From: an uncultured Flavobacteriaceae bacterium
Lineage (GTDB): Bacteria; Bacteroidota; Bacteroidia; Flavobacteriales; Flavobacteriaceae
DNA length: 64,000 bases
NCBI GenBank assembly: GCA_947497145.1
Contig: CANMFQ010000007.1
Coordinates: 1-64,000 of the forward strand
Reading direction: 5' to 3'
The position numbers were made by a program, and so were the translations under genes. The first letter of the stretch is position 1; each line of letters begins with the position of its first letter. The notes beneath the pieces were generated by a model, which saw only the letters and a list, made by a program, of their open reading frames with translations, did not search any database and had not been told where the DNA came from. This document shows, piece by piece, positions 23,925 to 33,815 of this stretch.

Positions 23925-24938
23925 CTATTTCGTTTCTTCATGACCATTGCTATGTAAAGCAAATCTTCCCTTTTCTCTAGGATGCACAACCTCTGTTTCA
24001 TTCCATGGCCAACCCCCAAATTGGGTTTTTCCATAGTCTTTCATAGCCTCGCGAATTTCTTCATGCGTATTCATTACAAAAGGGCCGTGTTTGGCTACAG
24101 GTTCACCTATGGGCTTGCCTTCTAAAATTAAAAAGTAGGCATCGGTATCACCATTTTCTATGGCAATATCCTCATTGGCAACGGTTTCAATCAGATGATT
24201 AGCTCCAATAGTTTCAGCTGCAATGTTTATGCTAGTCCCTTTGTAAAAAAAGATTGACCGGTTAGCTCCTTCCACTGTTTTTGGTAAAGTCCAGCTGGCA
24301 TTAGCTTCCATTTTTACGGTAAGCACAGCTACCGCATTATTGGGGTTTGACGCCCAAGAATCTGGGGTAGACGCTAAAGATGTTGTATCAGCTAGTGTGC
24401 CCGCAATGACATCAATTATAGTTAGTTTACCATCCTCATCTTTATGATGTACAACCGGAATATCTTCATTCCAAAGCATTTTAAAATGAGGGGCTACCAT
24501 TTTTGATACACTAGGAAGATTCAGCCATATTTGAAAAATTTCTAAAGGGTTTGGCTTGTCTTCATTAATTAAAGGAAACATTTCTGAATGTTGTACGCCT
24601 TTGCCAGCGGTCATCCATTGCACGTCACCTGCCATAAACCTACCTGCTGCCCCTAATGAATCAGAATGGTCTACAACACCTTCTTTATTTATGGTGATGG
24701 TTTCAAAACCTCTATGCGGATGATACGGAAATCCTGGTATGGTATTACCATGATACATGCGCCAGCCATCTTTTAGCATAAAATCTTGCCCAATGGCTCT
24801 TTCTTTTAACAGTTCAAAATCAACCCCCATCTTAGCATTTCCTGCGGGGTATTCGTCTCTATGATAGGCACAAAAAAGGAAAGGGTCTTGCGTTTTCCAG
24901 GGAAAACCTAGCGGCTCAATAGTTAGTATTTTTTTCAT
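23925..24938 (-). CDS. Pirin-family cupin
   Basis: 337 aa, two cupin barrels. The metal site of the N-terminal barrel is intact: HPHRGFET (His73, His75) and QHSEMFP (His117, Glu119). Pirins bind Fe(II) and some act as quercetin 2,3-dioxygenases or redox-sensitive cofactors; the natural role here is unknown. The protein is longer than the usual 230-290 aa because of insertions around residues 165-200. It lies 117 bp downstream of a Crp-type regulator on the same strand, which may control it. Confidence 0.92.
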   Translation of the reverse strand: MKKILTIEPLGFPWKTQDPFLFCAYHRDEYPAGNAKMGVDFELLKERAIGQDFMLKDGWRMYHGNTIPGFPYHPHRGFETITINKEGVVDHSDSLGAAGRFMAGDVQWMTAGKGVQHSEMFPLINEDKPNPLEIFQIWLNLPSVSKMVAPHFKMLWNEDIPVVHHKDEDGKLTIIDVIAGTLADTTSLASTPDSWASNPNNAVAVLTVKMEANASWTLPKTVEGANRSIFFYKGTSINIAAETIGANHLIETVANEDIAIENGDTDAYFLILEGKPIGEPVAKHGPFVMNTHEEIREAMKDYGKTQFGGWPWNETEVVHPREKGRFALHSNGHEETK

Positions 24939-25055
24939 CTGTATTGTGAATTAACGTCCTAAAAGGACAATTATTAATGTAATCATCATTTATACTACAA
25001 ATTTCAGCACGTAAAGATAACTGTGCATTCATCTAGATGAAGAAATTGCAAGTTA

Positions 25056-25595
25056 TTATTTTGAGCGTGCTATTTTTCCTCTAATGGTGCTAAGGGCTTG
25101 TGGCGTTATCCCTAGATAGGTTGCAATCATATGTTGCGGTATTCGATGTGGTAAATCAGGATAGGTTTTTAAAAAATAGGTGTAACGGTCTATAGCAGGC
25201 GCACTCAAAAGCATAAGAACCCTGCGCTGTAATTTGCCCATTCTACGGTATAAAATTTTAGAATTTTCAACAATAATATCCTTTGGTAAGTCGGCTTTAA
25301 ATAAGCAATCTTTATCAAACATGATAACTTCACTATCTTCTAAACAATCGATATAAAGCGCTGCGGGCTCATCAAATTCTATGGCTTCAATATCACCAAT
25401 TATCCAACCTTCAGGGGCAAACATATAAATGTGTTCTTTTCCTTTACTATCGATGATATAACTTCTTAAAAGGCCTTTTTTTACATAAAAAGACTGTGTG
25501 GTTATAGCTCCCTTTTGTTGTAGTACTTCTCTTTTCTTGAAATTCTTGGTTTTGGTTGGAGTGATTTTTTTTAATATGTCCTCTATTTTTTCCAA
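25056..25595 (-). CDS. Crp/Fnr-family transcriptional regulator
   Basis: 179 aa. A cyclic-nucleotide-binding-like beta-roll (about residues 15-110; FYVKKGLLRSYIIDSKGKEH) is followed by a long dimer helix and a helix-turn-helix (HMIATYLGITPQALSTIRGK). It lacks the Cys cluster of FNR and the full cAMP-binding motif, so it is of the short Crp-like type common in Bacteroidota. Upstream of, and codirectional with, pirin; regulation of that gene is plausible. Confidence 0.88.
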   Translation of the reverse strand: MEKIEDILKKITPTKTKNFKKREVLQQKGAITTQSFYVKKGLLRSYIIDSKGKEHIYMFAPEGWIIGDIEAIEFDEPAALYIDCLEDSEVIMFDKDCLFKADLPKDIIVENSKILYRRMGKLQRRVLMLLSAPAIDRYTYFLKTYPDLPHRIPQHMIATYLGITPQALSTIRGKIARSK

Positions 25596-25890
25596 ATCGA
25601 TTTGTATGAGATTGAGTTATTACGTTTTGAACTTTTTAGCCGTTATTTTTCTTTATCTGGTGCCATATGCTTTAGTGTTGCAATAGGGTATATTCAGATT
25701 ACAAGATACCAATAAATTTATGGTTTTACTAGGCAAGCACACTTATGTATTGTCTGGTTGAGCAGCGATTAATTTTTACAATTTGAATTGTTTTTTGATA
25801 GAAAAGGCACAAAAAGTAGTAAATGTACTAGTTGGTGTTTCTGCCCAAACACTATCTAGTACAGGTCTTAGTATTTTAGCGATATGTGTT
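25596..25890. other. Non-coding stretch
   Basis: AT-rich DNA upstream of the Crp-type gene. I see no gene or repeat. Confidence 0.35.
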
Positions 25891-25930
25891 TATATGCAAA
25901 AAGCCCATAAAAATGGACTTTTTGCATATA
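25891..25930 (-). terminator. Terminator of the amidohydrolase operon
   Basis: An 18-bp stem with one mismatch (arms TATATGCAAAAAGCCCAT and ATGGACTTTTTGCATATA) and an AAAA loop, 26 bp after the stop of the 25957 gene on the minus strand. Confidence 0.75.
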
Positions 25931-25956
25931 ACGTTGTTACGTAATAAGAAGAGGTT

Positions 25957-27246
25957 TTATTTTCCTTCATATTTACCCATATAGCGTTTCCAAAGCACTG
26001 TTTGGTGCGTTTCTAAAGAGATGTTTCTGCCATCAATAAAAGCATGACTTAGTTGATTTGTGCGCATATCTAAGGCATCGCCTTCAGAGATGAATAAGGT
26101 GGCACTTTTTCCAACAGCCAAGGTTCCGTAAGTAGCTTCAATACCTAATATTTGCGCCGTATTGCCTGTAATCATTTGCAGGGCTTTTTCTTTATCCATG
26201 CCTTGACCTACTACCTGACCAGCGTAAAAAGGGAGATTTCTAGTTTGAAAATTGGACGCATCACCGTTTTGTAGGGCTACTAAAATACCTGCATCCATAA
26301 GTAACTTAGGAAGTTTGTAAGGTAAATCATAATCATCATCATCTAAGTTGGGTAGGTTGTGGGTAAACTGTACCAATACAGGAATGTTATTTTTTTTCAA
26401 AAAATCGGTGATTTTGTACGCGTGATATCCACCTACTAAAACGACAGATTGCACACCAGCTTTTTTAACCATAGTAACGGCATCGATAATTTCTTTTTCT
26501 CCGTCTGCATATACGTAGAGTTTTTTTGAACCATCAAAAACTCCTTGCATGGCAGCAAAAGCAGGGTTGAGCTCTTTGGCAGTTACTTTACCGTAAGCTT
26601 CAGCGTTTTGTAAAAAGTTTTTTACTTCGCCTACTTGCTCTTGGTACTTTTTATTAGGTAATATACCTTTGGGCTCACCCATCCACCAGCGACCTCTTCT
26701 AAAGCTGGCAGGCCAATTTAAATGAATGCCATCATCTACTTTTACCGCAGCATCTTCCCAGTTCCAAGCATCAAATTGTACTATAGAAGAGGTGCCAGAA
26801 ATACGTCCGCCCTTTGGCGTTATTTGCCCCATTAAAACCCCATTAGGGCGCATGCTTTCTACTACTTTTGATTCTGCATTGTAGGCGATTAAACTACGTA
26901 CATGCGGAATCATATCGCCAATTTCATCATTGTCTTTACTTGCGCGTACAGCATTAATTTCTATTAGCCCCAGTTCTTTTGCAGGCGCAATAAAACCCGG
27001 GTATACGTGTTTTCCTGTGGCGTCAATAGATGTTCCTTTTATTGCAACACCTGTTCCTAAAGCGGTAATTTTTCCGTCCTCAAAAACAATGGTGCAGTTT
27101 TCTACAACAGTACCATCACCTATATGTGCTGTAGCTCCCGTTATGCTAATAGCTTCTTTTTGCTTAGCAGCAGGTGTTTGTTGCGCCCAACTAGCTAATC
27201 CTGTAAAAAGGAGTAGTGCAAGGCATATATTTAGTTGTTTTCTCAT
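25957..27246 (-). CDS. Exported amidohydrolase-fold protein with degenerate metal site
   Basis: About 429 aa from the ATG at 27246, which gives the signal peptide MRKQLNICLALLLFTGLASW; an upstream ATG adds 20 unlike residues. Domain order fits the amidohydrolase superfamily: a beta-sandwich start (AISITGATAHIGDGTVVENC) and a C-terminal GNTAQILGIEATYGTLAVGK. The first HxH ligand motif is missing (FIAPAKELGLIEI where PGxIDxHxH is expected). His is kept at GYHAYK and FTHNLP. It is probably non-catalytic or altered. It is encoded just downstream of a 985-aa relative. Confidence 0.82.
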   Translation of the reverse strand: MRKQLNICLALLLFTGLASWAQQTPAAKQKEAISITGATAHIGDGTVVENCTIVFEDGKITALGTGVAIKGTSIDATGKHVYPGFIAPAKELGLIEINAVRASKDNDEIGDMIPHVRSLIAYNAESKVVESMRPNGVLMGQITPKGGRISGTSSIVQFDAWNWEDAAVKVDDGIHLNWPASFRRGRWWMGEPKGILPNKKYQEQVGEVKNFLQNAEAYGKVTAKELNPAFAAMQGVFDGSKKLYVYADGEKEIIDAVTMVKKAGVQSVVLVGGYHAYKITDFLKKNNIPVLVQFTHNLPNLDDDDYDLPYKLPKLLMDAGILVALQNGDASNFQTRNLPFYAGQVVGQGMDKEKALQMITGNTAQILGIEATYGTLAVGKSATLFISEGDALDMRTNQLSHAFIDGRNISLETHQTVLWKRYMGKYEGK

Positions 27247-27309
27247 GATTATATTTTTAGTTTTTTGTAAAAAGAGCGAAGGGTTTATATGCATGATAAT
27301 TAGCAATCA

Positions 27310-30267
27310 TTATAAACTTTCGCAAGTCATAAGTTTTTTCTTTGACATTTTTGGAGCTTGTGTTTTTGAACCACCTGCTTTTTCTTTTAGCATCATATTG
27401 ATGAGTTTTGCTTTTTCTTTTTTAACAGCTTCGCGTTGTTGCTCATCTGCTTTTAAATCAAAATAAGTAACGCCTTCAATAAGGGTTTTTTCTGCCTTCG
27501 CATAAACGGATAAAGGGTGGTTGTTCCACAGTACTAAATCGGCATCTTTACCTTCTTTTATACTCCCTACACGCTCGTCAATATGTAATAATTTTGCAGG
27601 ATTGATGGTAACCATTTTCCATGCTTCTAATTCGGTCATACCACCATACTTTACCGTTTTACCAGCTTCTTGGTTTAAGCGACGTGCCATTTCTGCATCA
27701 TCACTATTAATGGCTACCGTTATACCTTGTTGTTGCATAATTGCGGCATTGTAGGGTATGGCATCATTTACTTCAAATTTATACGCCCACCAATCGCTGA
27801 ATGTACCAGCACCAACACCATGAGCTTTCATTTTATCAGCAACTTTATAACCTTCTAAAATATGGGTGAAGGTGTTTACTCTAAAGTTGAATTTCTCGGC
27901 AACTTTCATCATCATATTTATTTCACTCTGAACATAAGAGTGGCAGCTTATAAAACGTTCACCATTTAAAATTTCGGCAATGACTTCCATTTCTTCATCA
28001 TAGCGATACGGTTGGCCACTTTTCTTTTTGGTGTCATATTCCTTTGCACGCTGAAAGTAATTCATAAATAACTGTTCAACACCCATTCTCGTTTGTGGAA
28101 ACCTTGTTTGGTTACCCCAGTTTGATTGCTTTACATTTTCTCCTAAGGCGAATTTTATAAACTTTGGGGAGTTGTCGTAAATCATTTTTTCAGGAGACTC
28201 GCCCCATTTTAATTTTAATATGGCAGAACGTCCACCGATAGGATTTGCAGACCCATGTAAGAGCTGCGCAGAAGTTACACCGCCAGCGAGTTGACGGTAA
28301 ATATTGATATCTTCATAATCTACTACATCTTCCATTTTTACTTCGGCTGACGAGTTTTGTCCTCCTTCATTTACTGCTAGTGCTGCAATATGGGTATGTT
28401 CATCAACAATACCAGCAGTTAAATGTTTGCCGCTAGCATCAATCACTTGTGCGCGTCCCGCAGATAAATTTTGTCCTATTTTGGCAATTTTTCCTGCTTT
28501 TACCAGTACATCAGTGTTTTTTAAAATACCGGCATCTTCACTTGTCCATACCGTAGCATTTTTAAATAGAATGCTTGTTGCCTTTGGTTTGGTGCTGTAG
28601 CCAAAACCAACATTGGGGTAGGTGATACCTACCATTTCTGGGGTTGTTGCTGCTTTTTTGGTGTCTTTTTTCTTTTCAGTAAAACCACTTGTTTTTATAG
28701 CATTGAAAGTAGATTCATTACCGTTGGGAAGAATTAATCGCCCTTTAATATTATCAGAATTCTCATTAACCAAGCCTGTCATTAGATAATTTTTTGCTCC
28801 TTCATCAGTAGCAAACGAGAGGTTTAACCATTGGTTTTTATAGCTAATTTTAGATTTTAGCTTATTGGTATCTTGTTTAATTTCAATTTTAGGTTTACCA
28901 AGCTCACCTGTTATAGCCATTTTATAGGTTATGCCACCAGCAGCTAAATCATAGTTGCCACGGATGTCTTTTAGGCTTTTGTCTGCTATTACATTTTTAT
29001 GACCTTGTACCCAATTTTCATAAAGGACTGTTTTTTTATCAAAAATATCTCCCGATGTAATTAAGAAATTAGCATCTCGCCCTGTTTGTAATGAACCAAT
29101 GCGGTTCGATTTTTTTAGTATAGCAGCAGGAACGGTTGTTAAGGCTTCTAAAGCTTTGGTTTTTGGTAGCCCATATTCGATGGCTTTCATCAATCGTTCT
29201 TTAAATTTTGCTGGAGATTTTAAGTCATTGAGTGTAAACGAAAATGGCACACCATTATCGGCTAAAATTTTTGGGTTTGCGGGAGCCTGATTCCAATGCC
29301 GCATATCTTTAAGGCTAATCATTGCCGCTTGATATGGATTGGAAACATCATACGTATCAGGAAAATTTAAAGGCAAGATAAATTGTGCTCCTGTTGCTTT
29401 TATCTCAGCAATACGTTCGTATTCGTCTCCACCACCCAATATGGCGTATTGCACCCCGTTGGCATCACCTATTTTATCAGCACGTAGAGCGTTTCCTTTG
29501 TCCTTGGCTTCAAAAATTTGTACCAATCCTTTGTTGTTATTTAAGGCTTCTAGCGAGCGGTCTTTAGTAGTCACATTTCCTTGAGCGTACCATTTGGCAT
29601 CGGCATACATTTGGCGTAACAAGGCCATAGCTCCCATTAATGACGAAGGGTAGGCTTGCTTTTTGGTGATACTTTTAGAAAAAGAGAGGTATTGTGCTGA
29701 TTTATCATCTAAAATCCGTTGTGCATCGGTACCTGTTCCGTTTAAGGCAACAAGTACGCCTGTACCTCTCACAATACCATCATGAATATGTGCATTTACA
29801 ACACCAAAACCGATATTACGTAATTCTTTGGCCTTTTTATCATCATAGGTAAATTTATTGATTGCAGCATTTTCAGGCATTATATGGTCATTCCAATAAA
29901 AACCTTCTCTACTCGGGCCATACGATCCACTGCCAAAACCACCACCCACGGATTTTTTTGGTTGTGCTACCCCAAATTTACTGTAGATGTCAATAAATGA
30001 AGGGTAAATAGAATAGCCTTTTGCATCAACAATAACCGCATTTTTTGGGACTGTTATTGAACTACCTACCTGCTTTACTTTGCCATTTTGAATTAAGAGT
30101 GTACCGCTTTCAATCACTTGGGTAGGGGTAACATAAATTTTTGCATTTGTAAAAGCAGTGTAATTATTGTTTTTTGATTTTACGCCGTCATTGACAGGAA
30201 AGTAATCCTGAGCAAACAAGGCGGTGCCACACCAAAAAATGGCAAGGCTAAGAAGTCTCATTTTCAT
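27310..30267 (-). CDS. Exported two-domain amidohydrolase
   Basis: 985 aa with a signal peptide (LLSLAIFWCGTALFAQD). It contains two amidohydrolase-like units. The N-terminal unit (about 35-430) lacks the HxH motif (SFIDIYSKFG in its place). The C-terminal unit (about 560-960) keeps the ligands: DEHTHIAAL, ISCHSYVQ, NTFTHILEGY and the Asp in AINSDDAEMA. So only the second unit looks catalytic. Periplasmic hydrolysis of a cyclic amide or peptide-like substrate is expected (imidazolonepropionase/Xaa-Pro-dipeptidase-like family), not resolved further. It forms an operon with the 25957-27246 gene, 63 bp downstream. Confidence 0.88.
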   Translation of the reverse strand: MKMRLLSLAIFWCGTALFAQDYFPVNDGVKSKNNNYTAFTNAKIYVTPTQVIESGTLLIQNGKVKQVGSSITVPKNAVIVDAKGYSIYPSFIDIYSKFGVAQPKKSVGGGFGSGSYGPSREGFYWNDHIMPENAAINKFTYDDKKAKELRNIGFGVVNAHIHDGIVRGTGVLVALNGTGTDAQRILDDKSAQYLSFSKSITKKQAYPSSLMGAMALLRQMYADAKWYAQGNVTTKDRSLEALNNNKGLVQIFEAKDKGNALRADKIGDANGVQYAILGGGDEYERIAEIKATGAQFILPLNFPDTYDVSNPYQAAMISLKDMRHWNQAPANPKILADNGVPFSFTLNDLKSPAKFKERLMKAIEYGLPKTKALEALTTVPAAILKKSNRIGSLQTGRDANFLITSGDIFDKKTVLYENWVQGHKNVIADKSLKDIRGNYDLAAGGITYKMAITGELGKPKIEIKQDTNKLKSKISYKNQWLNLSFATDEGAKNYLMTGLVNENSDNIKGRLILPNGNESTFNAIKTSGFTEKKKDTKKAATTPEMVGITYPNVGFGYSTKPKATSILFKNATVWTSEDAGILKNTDVLVKAGKIAKIGQNLSAGRAQVIDASGKHLTAGIVDEHTHIAALAVNEGGQNSSAEVKMEDVVDYEDINIYRQLAGGVTSAQLLHGSANPIGGRSAILKLKWGESPEKMIYDNSPKFIKFALGENVKQSNWGNQTRFPQTRMGVEQLFMNYFQRAKEYDTKKKSGQPYRYDEEMEVIAEILNGERFISCHSYVQSEINMMMKVAEKFNFRVNTFTHILEGYKVADKMKAHGVGAGTFSDWWAYKFEVNDAIPYNAAIMQQQGITVAINSDDAEMARRLNQEAGKTVKYGGMTELEAWKMVTINPAKLLHIDERVGSIKEGKDADLVLWNNHPLSVYAKAEKTLIEGVTYFDLKADEQQREAVKKEKAKLINMMLKEKAGGSKTQAPKMSKKKLMTCESL

Positions 30268-30454
30268 CTTGAGTTTTATTGATTAATTAGTCGGTTTAAA
30301 TGTAAGGGAAGTATAGGGATTTATCAGGATGTTAGTTTTTTTTTAACATTTTAATCAGCACATCATGGGAAACAAGAGCAGGAAGAAGAGAGAGCAGGGA
30401 CACCCAAGCATTCAAGAATCAAGAATCAGGACATTCAAGCGTCTTTCTTCTTGG

Positions 30455-30483
30455 CTCTTGCAGCGCAGCGGTTTTTATTACTG
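30455..30483 (-). repeat. 3'-UTR repeat unit (CCGCTGCGCTGCAAGA family)
   Basis: Read leftward from just after the DUF3810 stop, it matches the segment that starts just after the PhoD-like stop at 37726 with few changes. See the finding on this repeat family. Confidence 0.6.
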
Positions 30484-31581
30484 CTATTTTAAACCTCCAC
30501 TTTCAAATGTAGGTTGCAGCGGGTGCTTCTCATGGTAACCAACCAATAATTGAACCACACGACTATAACTTTTAACGCCATCTGTTTGGTTATTGGCTTT
30601 TAAAAAGGCACTAAAAATAGAAGTGAATATAGGTTCAAATGGGTTTTCATAAGCAGCATTATAATCTTGTAACTCTTTGTAGTTCTTTTTAACGCCTTCA
30701 TTGATGTTATCATAGAGTTGTTTGGCTGCCTCTTTATCAAAAATATGCACAGCATTAAGGCAGTAACTCAGCGCATAAGCACTAGCAGCATATTGAAAAT
30801 AGATGTCTTTATTTTTAGCAGTAACCAAATACCCTATAAGATTGGTTTCGTTTTCAGCCGAATATCCTATTTGATGCCCAACTTCATGCGCTACCACAAC
30901 AGGAAATCTAAAAACAGGCGTATTACGATTAACCTGCGCTTCATTGGTAAACGGATTCAAATAACCGCCAATACCCATATAGCTTGAAACAGTACTAAAC
31001 ATTGATTTTTTTATACTAGAGTGCTTATAGGTTAATAGGGGCATATCATGCGCTAAACTATGGTAAGCATCAATTGTTTTTGTGAAGATTTCATTACGGG
31101 TATAGGGTAGTTGTACTAGTTGACTACTGTCTTGTGTAATTTGAAATTGCAATTGATTGGTTTGAGCAACTAAAGAGGCTGTTAGTTTTTTTACTTTTTC
31201 AAAGTTCACTTCTTCTTGTATGGCAAGGGTTTTTGATAATGGGCTGCGGTAATAGTTGAGTCCCCAAACAAGGTGAAAAGTAAAGTAAAAGACAGCAAGT
31301 ACCATAATAATATCTCGAAAAAAATATGCTGGTTGAGCTTTGATTTTTTTCCAGTTTTTAATACAATATCGTAGGCCTACAATGATTAATAAGGTATAGA
31401 TAACTTCTCCAACAGAAAAAGGAACCCATCCAAAGAGCATTCTAAAAAACGCACTTAGTACAGGGTAAATCCCTTTACTATACATGTTTTCTACCCAATC
31501 TGGGTGATTGGCTAGCCATTTTACGAGGATAATTTGAGGAATAAGGCTGAGGGCAATTCCGTTTTTAAGCTTGTTTTTCAA
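30484..31581 (-). CDS. DUF3810 membrane-anchored metallopeptidase-like protein
   Basis: 365 aa. Three N-terminal membrane helices (to about residue 115) precede a soluble domain with the zinc motif VVAHEVGHQIGYSAENETNLIGYL, in which a distal Glu/Asn segment follows HEVGH as in DUF3810. A membrane-tethered zinc peptidase is implied; its substrate is unknown. Divergent from PepD across a 118-bp spacer. Confidence 0.88.
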   Translation of the reverse strand: MKNKLKNGIALSLIPQIILVKWLANHPDWVENMYSKGIYPVLSAFFRMLFGWVPFSVGEVIYTLLIIVGLRYCIKNWKKIKAQPAYFFRDIIMVLAVFYFTFHLVWGLNYYRSPLSKTLAIQEEVNFEKVKKLTASLVAQTNQLQFQITQDSSQLVQLPYTRNEIFTKTIDAYHSLAHDMPLLTYKHSSIKKSMFSTVSSYMGIGGYLNPFTNEAQVNRNTPVFRFPVVVAHEVGHQIGYSAENETNLIGYLVTAKNKDIYFQYAASAYALSYCLNAVHIFDKEAAKQLYDNINEGVKKNYKELQDYNAAYENPFEPIFTSIFSAFLKANNQTDGVKSYSRVVQLLVGYHEKHPLQPTFESGGLK

Positions 31582-31699
31582 ATTTTGTATATCTATGAAT
31601 GTGCAGATTGTTTCGCTACGAAAGCCAATGGCTGCTCAAATTTAACGAATTATCATGGATACCAATTTTTGAGTCCGTATTTTTGAAAAAAAATAATAG

Positions 31700-33163
31700 A
31701 TGATGAGCGCTGAAATAAGAACCTTAGAACCCCAAGTGGTTTGGAATAAATTTGCCGATTTGAATGCTGTACCACGTCCTTCAAAAAAAGAGGAACAGGT
31801 AATTCAATTTATGGTTGATTTTGGTAAAGGCTTACAATTGGAAACCTTTACAGATGCTGTAGGTAATATAATCATTAGAAAACCTGCTACGGCTGGTATG
31901 GAAGATAGAAAATGCGTCACTTTACAGTCGCATGTAGATATGGTGCATCAAAAGAACAATAGCACTGTTTTTGATTTTGAGAAGCAGGGTATTGAAATGT
32001 TTGTAGATGGTGATTGGGTGAAAGCAAAAGGCACTACGCTAGGTGCAGATAATGGTATGGGCGTTGCGGCGATTATGGCTTTATTAGAAAGTACTACTAT
32101 TCCGCATCCACCACTAGAGGCATTATTTACGATTGACGAAGAAACGGGCATGACCGGTGCCATGGGGCTTGAAGCTGGTGTTTTAAAAGGTGAAATATTG
32201 TTAAACCTCGATACTGAAGAGGATGATGAGATAGATATTGGTTGCGCTGGAGGTATTGATGTAACAGCTACCAGAAGCTATAATGAAAAGGCACTACCAA
32301 GAGCCGTACAGGCATTTGAAATTACTGTAAAGGGCTTGAAAGGTGGCCACAGTGGTATGGATATTCATAGAGGACTTGGTAATGCCAATAAAATAATGAA
32401 CAGGTTGTTATACCATGCTTCTGTTAACTGCCAAGTTAGAATAGCTCGTATTGATGGTGGTAGTCTGCGCAATGCGATTCCTCGAGAGAGTACCGCTATT
32501 TTGGTGGTGTACAATAATCAAGTTGCTGCTTTTGAAAAGGGGATTCAAGGGTTACGTGATACCATTACAGCAGAATTGAAGACTGTAGAACCCAATTTAG
32601 AAATAACACTTTCAGCTACAAAAGCACCTAAGAAAGTAATGGGCTTGGGCTCGCAAGATAAATTACTCAAAGCTGTTTATGGGGCGCATAATGGAGTCTA
32701 CGCTATGAGTACCTCAATAGATGGTTTGGTGGAGACATCAAACAATATAGCACGTGTCATAGTAAAAGAGGGTAAAATTAAAATAGGATGCTTAACACGT
32801 TCTTCGGTAAATTCTGCCAAAATGGACCTAGCGGATGCTTTGAAGGCGACCTTTGAGTTGGGTGGTTTAGACGTCAGTTTTGATGGAGATTACCCTGGCT
32901 GGAATCCTAATCCCGATTCTGCTATTTTGAAGGTTTTGGAAGCCAAATATGAAAGTTTGTTTAATGAGAAGCCTAGAGTAGTAGCTTGCCATGCAGGATT
33001 GGAATGTGGTATTTTAGGAACGCATTATCCAACGATGGATATGATTAGTTTTGGTCCTACCATTAGAGGTGCGCATTCACCTGATGAGCGTGTGCAGATT
33101 TCTTCGGTGCAAAAATTTTGGAAATTTTTATGCGCTATTTTAAAGGATAGTCCTAAAAAATAA
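31700..33163 (+). CDS. pepD: Aminoacyl-histidine dipeptidase (PepD-like, M20)
   Basis: 487 aa. Metal and catalytic segments of the M20 PepD family are present: LQSHVDMVHQKN, LGADNGMGVA, IDEETGMTGAMG, VACHAGLECG and GPTIRGAHSPDERV. A lid domain lies between (KGLKGGHSGMDIH). Cytosolic hydrolysis of Xaa-His and other dipeptides is expected. Either ATG of the ATGATG pair could start it. It is followed by a hairpin terminator at 33169-33201. Confidence 0.93.
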   Translation: MMSAEIRTLEPQVVWNKFADLNAVPRPSKKEEQVIQFMVDFGKGLQLETFTDAVGNIIIRKPATAGMEDRKCVTLQSHVDMVHQKNNSTVFDFEKQGIEMFVDGDWVKAKGTTLGADNGMGVAAIMALLESTTIPHPPLEALFTIDEETGMTGAMGLEAGVLKGEILLNLDTEEDDEIDIGCAGGIDVTATRSYNEKALPRAVQAFEITVKGLKGGHSGMDIHRGLGNANKIMNRLLYHASVNCQVRIARIDGGSLRNAIPRESTAILVVYNNQVAAFEKGIQGLRDTITAELKTVEPNLEITLSATKAPKKVMGLGSQDKLLKAVYGAHNGVYAMSTSIDGLVETSNNIARVIVKEGKIKIGCLTRSSVNSAKMDLADALKATFELGGLDVSFDGDYPGWNPNPDSAILKVLEAKYESLFNEKPRVVACHAGLECGILGTHYPTMDMISFGPTIRGAHSPDERVQISSVQKFWKFLCAILKDSPKK

Positions 33164-33168
33164 ATTTT

Positions 33169-33201
33169 AAAAAAAGGAGCTGTTTGACGGCTCCTTTTTT
33201 T
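33169..33201. terminator. Terminator between pepD and DUF805 genes
   Basis: AAAAAGGAGC/GCTCCTTTTT hairpin with flanking A- and T-runs, placed between converging genes. Confidence 0.8.
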
Positions 33202-33217
33202 AATCGTGTTATTTCAA

Positions 33218-33574
33218 TTACATCTTTTGAAGGTCTGCATCTTCTACTTGTTTAGGATCTGGACCATATTCATTATCTCCTGCTTCACCTTCGGTTACAG
33301 CTAGAATGAAAGAGTAAATAGGTATGAGTACATACCATCCACTTTTGCCTACATCATGCATTCTTCGTACGGCTACGGCAAAAGAAGGAATAAGCACGCC
33401 AAAAAGATAGATCAGGTATACAAACATTAATGCCTGAATTTCTGTTGCGGCAGCTATAATGATGATTCCATATACGAATATCATATTGAAAAGGGTGAAC
33501 ATCCAATATTCTTTTCTTCGCGCCCGTCCGTTAAAATCAGCGTATTGTTTTAATACTTTTAAATACCAATTCAT
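33218..33574 (-). CDS. DUF805 membrane protein
   Basis: 119 aa from the ATG at 33574, where the family start MNWYLKVLKQYADFNGRARR begins; an upstream ATG adds 15 residues that do not fit. Three or four membrane helices follow, with the motif VRRMHDVGKSGWYVLIPI and an acidic tail (EGEAGDNEYGPDPKQ). DUF805 proteins are small inner-membrane proteins of unknown function. Confidence 0.9.
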   Translation of the reverse strand: MNWYLKVLKQYADFNGRARRKEYWMFTLFNMIFVYGIIIIAAATEIQALMFVYLIYLFGVLIPSFAVAVRRMHDVGKSGWYVLIPIYSFILAVTEGEAGDNEYGPDPKQVEDADLQKM

Positions 33575-33763
33575 AAAGTAGTTTTTTAGGTTAATACGAG
33601 AAAATAACGCTATTACTTTCATTATAGTATGTCTTTTTAGCTGAATGGTAACACTTTGATAATGTATTTGTTAAACAATACTGTTGCTGCTCAGTCTGAG
33701 TAAAAAAAAGAAAAAAATGTATAGTATGTTAGGTGTAGGGTAGTGCATGTAGCATTGTAAACA

Positions 33764-33795
33764 AAAAAAATCCCACTGACGAGCGGGATTTTTTT
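33764..33795. terminator. Terminator after the PPIase gene
   Basis: ATCCC...GGGAT hairpin with long A- and T-runs on each side (AAAAAATCCC/GGGATTTTTT), 21 bp from the PPIase stop. Confidence 0.8.
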
Positions 33796-33815
33796 ATCTT
33801 ATCTGGGTGTACGTA

